From: Alphaproteobacteria bacterium
GTDB lineage: Bacteria; Pseudomonadota; Alphaproteobacteria; Rhodospirillales; Magnetospirillaceae
Reading direction: 5' to 3'
Assembly (NCBI GenBank): GCA_015232025.1
Contig: JADGAL010000003.1
Span: 1 to 37,576, forward strand
DNA: 37,576 nucleotides
Each line of letters begins with the position of its first letter. The first letter of the stretch is position 1. The notes beneath the pieces were generated by a model. It searched no databases and was not told the origin of the DNA. It saw only the letters and a list, made by a program, of their open reading frames with translations. A program made the translations under genes and the position numbers. Below, piece by piece: positions 33,841 to 37,576 of the stretch.

Positions 33841-36027
33841 GTGCCCGGCGGTGACGTCCAGGCGCCGGCTCGGGAATCGCAGGATCCGGGGCCGATGACC
33901 AGATCCATCTCTGCGATCTTCACGCGCAAGTATGTCCTTGTTCTGGGCTTGCTTTTCGCCGTGTCGTTGGCGGCCTTTTTCGTTTTCGGACAGCTTCTGC
34001 GTGTTCAGGTCTCGCCCGAGATCATGAATCTCAGCAGTCGCGAACGGATGCTCACCCACCGCATCGCGCTTTACGCCGTGCTGCTCGTCGATCCCGGCGA
34101 GAAGAAGCCGCGCGAGGAGGTGCGCCGTCTGCTCGCCGACGCGGTCGCCGACCTCGAGACCGGGCACCAAGCCATTCGCGCCCAGACCGCGAGTTCGGAC
34201 ATCCTGCGCTGGGGCTGGTTCACCGATGGCCGCCTGTCGGCCCAATTGGCCGAGTTGGACGCCTCGATCAGTTCGTTGATCGCCGATGCGCGCGCCGTGC
34301 TGGCGCGGCCCGAGGGCGACCCGCTGCTGCGCCGGCTGGTGCCGTCGATCGTCGACCGCGCCACCCGCGACCTGTCGCAAAATCTCGACGATTTCCTGGG
34401 CACCTTCGAAACCATCAATCGCGAACAGGGCGAATACCTGCATGTCTTCGCGCTGGTCGGCGAGGGCGTGACCATCGCGTTGCTGATCTTCTCGGGGCTA
34501 TGGGTGTTCCGTCCGCTGGTGCGAGACATCGACACCAAGATCCGCCAGATTTCCCATCTTGAGAATTACTACAGCGCGATCATCGACAATGTCGGCGACG
34601 GCGTGATCGCCTTCGACAAGACGATGACCATCGGCTATGTCAACTCGACGGTCGAGGCGATGTGGCGGCGCATGGCCGACGATCTGGTCGGCCGGCCGAT
34701 CGGCGAGGTGCTGCCCGAGGTGGCGGCCATCGACAAGCTGTTCGCGGTGCCCCGGCGGCGCTCGGAATTCATGCATCAAAAGCCGGACGGCACCAACGTC
34801 ATCTTCGACGCCTCGATCTACGTCCTGAAGTTCGAGGGCGATCTGCAATGCATCGTGTCCCTGCGCGACATCACCGAGCGCAAGGACCTTGAAGACCGGC
34901 TGCGCACCTTCTTCTACGGCATCGAGCACAGCCCGATGTCGATCGTCATCACCGACACCCACGGCGTCATCGAATACGCCAACCGCCGCTGCGCCGAGGT
35001 GTCGGGCTACGCCTTGCAGGAGATCGTCGGCCAGACGCCGCGCATCTTCCGCTCGGGCCAGACGCCGATCGAGGTCTATCAGGAATTGTGGTCCGAGTTG
35101 ATGGCCGGCCGCGACTGGTACGGCGAAATCCTCAATCGGCGCAAGAACGGCGACCTGTACTGGGAATTCGAGGCGATCTCGGCGATCAAGAACGAAGAGG
35201 GCGCGGTCACCCACTTCATCGCCATCAAGGAGGACATCACCGAGAAGAAGCGCCAAGCGGCGGCCCTGATCGAGACCAAGCGCGCCTCCGAGGTCGCCAA
35301 TCGCTCGAAGTCCGAGTTCCTGGCCAATATGAGCCACGAATTGCGCACCCCGCTGAACGCCATCATCGGCTTCGCCGAAATCATGAAGATGGAGCTGTAC
35401 GGCGCCCACGCCATTCCCACCTATCGCGAATATTCGCTGGCCGTCTTCGACAGCGCCCGCCATCTGCTGGGGATCATCAACGACATCCTGGATTTCTCGA
35501 AGCTCGAAGCCGGCAAGGTCGAATTGTCGGTCGAGACGGTGGGCGTGCGCGACCTCGTCCAATCGGTGCTGGTGTTCGTCAAGGACCGCGCCGATTCGAC
35601 CGGCGTGCGCCTGGACGTCGTCGAGTCCGAGGCGATGAGCCGCCTGCCCGGCATCAATGTCGACCCGCTGCGCCTGAAACAGGTGCTGCTCAACATCGTC
35701 GGCAACGCCATCAAATTCACCCCGCGCGGCGGCACGGTCTCGGTCGAGGCGGTGGTCAACCAGGACGGCGGTCTGTCGCTGCTGGTCAAGGACACCGGCA
35801 TCGGCATGTCCGAGGACGACATTCCCCGCGCCCTGGAACGCTTCGGCCAGGTCGACGCGTCGCTGACCCGCCGCTACGAAGGCACCGGGCTGGGCCTGCC
35901 GATCTCGAAGACCCTGATCGAACTGCATGGCGGCACGCTGCGCCTGACCAGCAAGGAAGGCCACGGCACCACCGCCATCATCACCCTGCCGGCCGATCGG
36001 GTGATCCACGAGGTCTTGCGCGCTTAG
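33841..36027 (+). CDS. PAS-PAS histidine kinase with PilJ-N-like periplasmic sensor
   Basis: A 728-residue membrane kinase. Membrane helices at about 30-52 and 200-222 flank a helical periplasmic domain with NLSSRERMLTHRIALYAVLL, resembling the PilJ/NarX-type N-terminal sensor. Two PAS domains follow (about 245-350 and 360-475, both ending DITERK or DITEKK), then HisKA with His499 in MSHELRTPLNAIIGF and HATPase (about 605-720; NIVGNAIKF, DTGIGM, GTGLGLPISKTLIELHGG). No receiver is attached. GTG 33841 is preferred over GTG 33832 because AGGGGAGG ends eight bases before it, while it abuts the upstream codon. It lies 89 bases after the hybrid kinase and ends ten bases from the convergent ATPase gene. 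Confidence 0.92.
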   Translation: MPGGDVQAPARESQDPGPMTRSISAIFTRKYVLVLGLLFAVSLAAFFVFGQLLRVQVSPEIMNLSSRERMLTHRIALYAVLLVDPGEKKPREEVRRLLADAVADLETGHQAIRAQTASSDILRWGWFTDGRLSAQLAELDASISSLIADARAVLARPEGDPLLRRLVPSIVDRATRDLSQNLDDFLGTFETINREQGEYLHVFALVGEGVTIALLIFSGLWVFRPLVRDIDTKIRQISHLENYYSAIIDNVGDGVIAFDKTMTIGYVNSTVEAMWRRMADDLVGRPIGEVLPEVAAIDKLFAVPRRRSEFMHQKPDGTNVIFDASIYVLKFEGDLQCIVSLRDITERKDLEDRLRTFFYGIEHSPMSIVITDTHGVIEYANRRCAEVSGYALQEIVGQTPRIFRSGQTPIEVYQELWSELMAGRDWYGEILNRRKNGDLYWEFEAISAIKNEEGAVTHFIAIKEDITEKKRQAAALIETKRASEVANRSKSEFLANMSHELRTPLNAIIGFAEIMKMELYGAHAIPTYREYSLAVFDSARHLLGIINDILDFSKLEAGKVELSVETVGVRDLVQSVLVFVKDRADSTGVRLDVVESEAMSRLPGINVDPLRLKQVLLNIVGNAIKFTPRGGTVSVEAVVNQDGGLSLLVKDTGIGMSEDDIPRALERFGQVDASLTRRYEGTGLGLPISKTLIELHGGTLRLTSKEGHGTTAIITLPADRVIHEVLRA

Positions 36028-36037
36028 ACGACAAGGC

Positions 36038-37576
36038 TCACCCGGCTTCGATCGCGACACGATCCGTCGCGCCGGTGCGGACCACCTCGTCCAGCGCCTG
36101 GGCCAAGGCGCTGTTCGGGTCGGCGGCCAGCCTGTCCCGGAGGTCGGCGAGACTGGCGGCGCGGGCGGTCGATAGGCGCCACGCGGCCAGCAACTCGGCC
36201 ACCGGGTCGTAGGCGAATCTCAGGCGGCGGTTGACCTGGTTGCGTTCCAGCAATCCGCTCGACACCAGCATCTCGACCACCGCCGCCGGCTCGACCGAGG
36301 GCGCGTTGCGGGCATCAACGAAGGGGCCTTCGGCGACCAGCACGCCGCGCAGGAAATGCTGCTCGAGTTCCCTTGGCGATAGATGCTCGCGCACCGCCTC
36401 GACGGCGGCGATGGCGGCGGCGCGCGCCATGTCGTCGGCGGCGAGGTTCACCTTTCCGGCGCGCAGCGCCTCGACATAGCTGAGCACCAGCGCGAGCTTT
36501 CCGATCGAGGCGCGCGGGCCGGTTGACGCCTGTTCGATCGCGAAGCGCAGGAACAGCGGGCTCGGCATGGCCGGCCCGGCGAGCAGCGGCGCCAGCCGTG
36601 CGGTGATCGCGGCGACATGGTCCAGGGCGGCGTAGGTCGCCACGAACGCCGGAACCGCCTGGGGCGTCAACGCCGCCGTCGAGACGCGCCGCAGCCGTTC
36701 CCAGACCTGCCCACCGGGTGGCGGCTTGCGCGATGTCACCACCAGGTGGCGGAACCAGCCGTCGGCGACGACCCGCCCGACCTGATCGACCGCATCCGGC
36801 GTCGATCGCTCGCTCAGCGAGTCGACCAGCGGGCAAAGCAAGCCGTCGGCGCCCAGGGTCTTGACCATCGCCTCGGTCGGCCCCCGGCCGGACTCGGCGG
36901 GACGAAGCTGCCGCGCGATCTGCGCCGCCAGCGATTCCGTCCAGTCCTCGTTGACCAGAACCGGGACAAGCCCCGGCTGGCGCCCGACGATCTGGATGGC
37001 CAGCGCGGTCTTGCCGCTGCCCCCGACTCCGTCGATCCACAGCAGCCCGCGATCCCGCCGGCCCACCGCGGCGGCAAAGGCGGTCACCTCGGCCTCGTGG
37101 CCCAGCGGGCAATAGCGGGCACGCTCCATCACCGCGTCGCGGCCGTCGAAGCAAGCCAGGGTGATCGCATCCCGGTTCTGGCGCAGCCAAGCCCGCAACG
37201 GTCGCCGCGTGGCGCCCAGCCAGCCGAAGAATGTGACCACCCCCAGCCAGAACTTCCACGGAGGCGGCGGCGGCGCCCCCGGCACCGGCATGGCCAAGCG
37301 GGCCAGTCGCGCCGGCGCGAACACCCACGACCCCCACGCCGCGACCGTCGCCAGCGCCCAGCCGAGCGCCGGCCACAACGGCGCGCGCCACCATCCGAGG
37401 TCGTCATAGAATGCCACGGTGGCGCGCCATGCGGCGACCACCGCCTCCCGGACCCGCTCCAGCGGCGTCCACTCGTCGAGCAGAATTTGCCGCGCCCGAG
37501 CCGCCGTGATTGCCGGCACCGCGCCTTGCCGGGTCAAGAGCGTGCCATCCTCGCCAAACGCGCGGACCAGTATGTG
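36038..37576 (-). CDS. Membrane-anchored STAND/NACHT-like P-loop ATPase (5' end outside the window)
   Basis: Open to the right edge without a stop; the first in-window start codon is TTG at 37535-37537, but the 13 codons before it are also open, so the N-terminus probably lies outside. Two hydrophobic segments (LWPALGWALATVAAWGSWVF and FWLGVVTFFGWLG) come first. Then a P-loop GVGGSGKTAL (about 37006-37032), a sensor-like strand HLVVTSRKP, and a C-terminal winged-helix-like part ending in RLRFAYDPVAELLAAWRL, which resembles the F-x-(H/Y)-D-x-x-x-E-(Y/L)-L-A-A motif of NACHT/STAND ATPases. Such proteins act as ligand-sensing switches in defence or regulation; any N-terminal effector domain is not visible. 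Convergent with the kinase gene at 33841. Confidence 0.8.
   Translation of the reverse strand, partial: HILVRAFGEDGTLLTRQGAVPAITAARARQILLDEWTPLERVREAVVAAWRATVAFYDDLGWWRAPLWPALGWALATVAAWGSWVFAPARLARLAMPVPGAPPPPPWKFWLGVVTFFGWLGATRRPLRAWLRQNRDAITLACFDGRDAVMERARYCPLGHEAEVTAFAAAVGRRDRGLLWIDGVGGSGKTALAIQIVGRQPGLVPVLVNEDWTESLAAQIARQLRPAESGRGPTEAMVKTLGADGLLCPLVDSLSERSTPDAVDQVGRVVADGWFRHLVVTSRKPPPGGQVWERLRRVSTAALTPQAVPAFVATYAALDHVAAITARLAPLLAGPAMPSPLFLRFAIEQASTGPRASIGKLALVLSYVEALRAGKVNLAADDMARAAAIAAVEAVREHLSPRELEQHFLRGVLVAEGPFVDARNAPSVEPAAVVEMLVSSGLLERNQVNRRLRFAYDPVAELLAAWRLSTARAASLADLRDRLAADPNSALAQALDEVVRTGATDRVAIEAG

Overview
The window comes from a GC-rich alphaproteobacterium, most likely a free-living Rhodospirillales member of the Magnetospirillum/Azospirillum kind. 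This is inferred from the gene families (nifQ, a full leucine/isovalerate degradation operon, many PAS/MASE sensor kinases) and the strong GC bias, not from a marker gene. The nifQ gene implies nitrogen fixation.

Left end (1-2209): positions 1-127 are a second, 5'-truncated piece of lipB, nearly identical to part of the intact lipB at 1345-1974. Between the two copies sits a clearly AT-rich block with one gene (333-1358) that looks horizontally acquired. It carries an FQGKR motif resembling the QxK active site of Mrr-type PD-(D/E)XK nucleases. The last four codons of the intact lipB appear to be written by the imported DNA. A tRNA-Leu(GAG) with encoded CCA and a strong terminator follow lipB on the other strand.

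2227-13556: housekeeping and accessory genes. These are MaeB malic enzyme, the MgtE magnesium channel, a small unknown protein, an Rpn/transposase_31-type nuclease with internal tandem repeats, a membrane-anchored trypsin-like protease, and a large sensor with a degenerate GGDEF and intact EAL domain. They are followed by a LiuR-type MerR regulator, a DUF3592 protein and an unrecognised 459-residue protein.

13629-24477: a ten-gene plus-strand operon for leucine/isovalerate catabolism: hotdog thioesterase, liuA, thiolase, a RidA-family protein, a second acyl-CoA dehydrogenase, an HCCA-isomerase/DsbA-like protein, liuB, liuC, liuD and liuE. A likely LiuR operator/promoter lies just upstream (13629-13657). 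The enzymes take isovaleryl-CoA to acetyl-CoA and acetoacetate. Three palindromic dispersed repeats sit in the operon's larger gaps.

24511-26275: two paralogous single-receiver proteins sharing a basic GPDRRRR tail, followed by a stand-alone Hpt protein; these look like one phosphorelay module. nifQ follows on the minus strand, then a MASE3-type histidine kinase.

28531-37576: bolA and grxD (an iron-sulfur partner pair) downstream of a polyamine-type binding protein; a divergent hybrid kinase (HAMP-PAS-HisKA-HATPase-REC-Hpt); a PilJ-N-like/PAS/PAS histidine kinase; and a membrane-anchored STAND/NACHT-like ATPase whose N-terminus lies outside the window.

A dispersed ACCAAG/CTTGGT repeat family occurs four times (12067, 16991, 18287, 28531). 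Two copies begin exactly at the stop codon of the preceding gene. Coordinates of motifs were read by eye; family assignments rest on motif recognition, with no database search.
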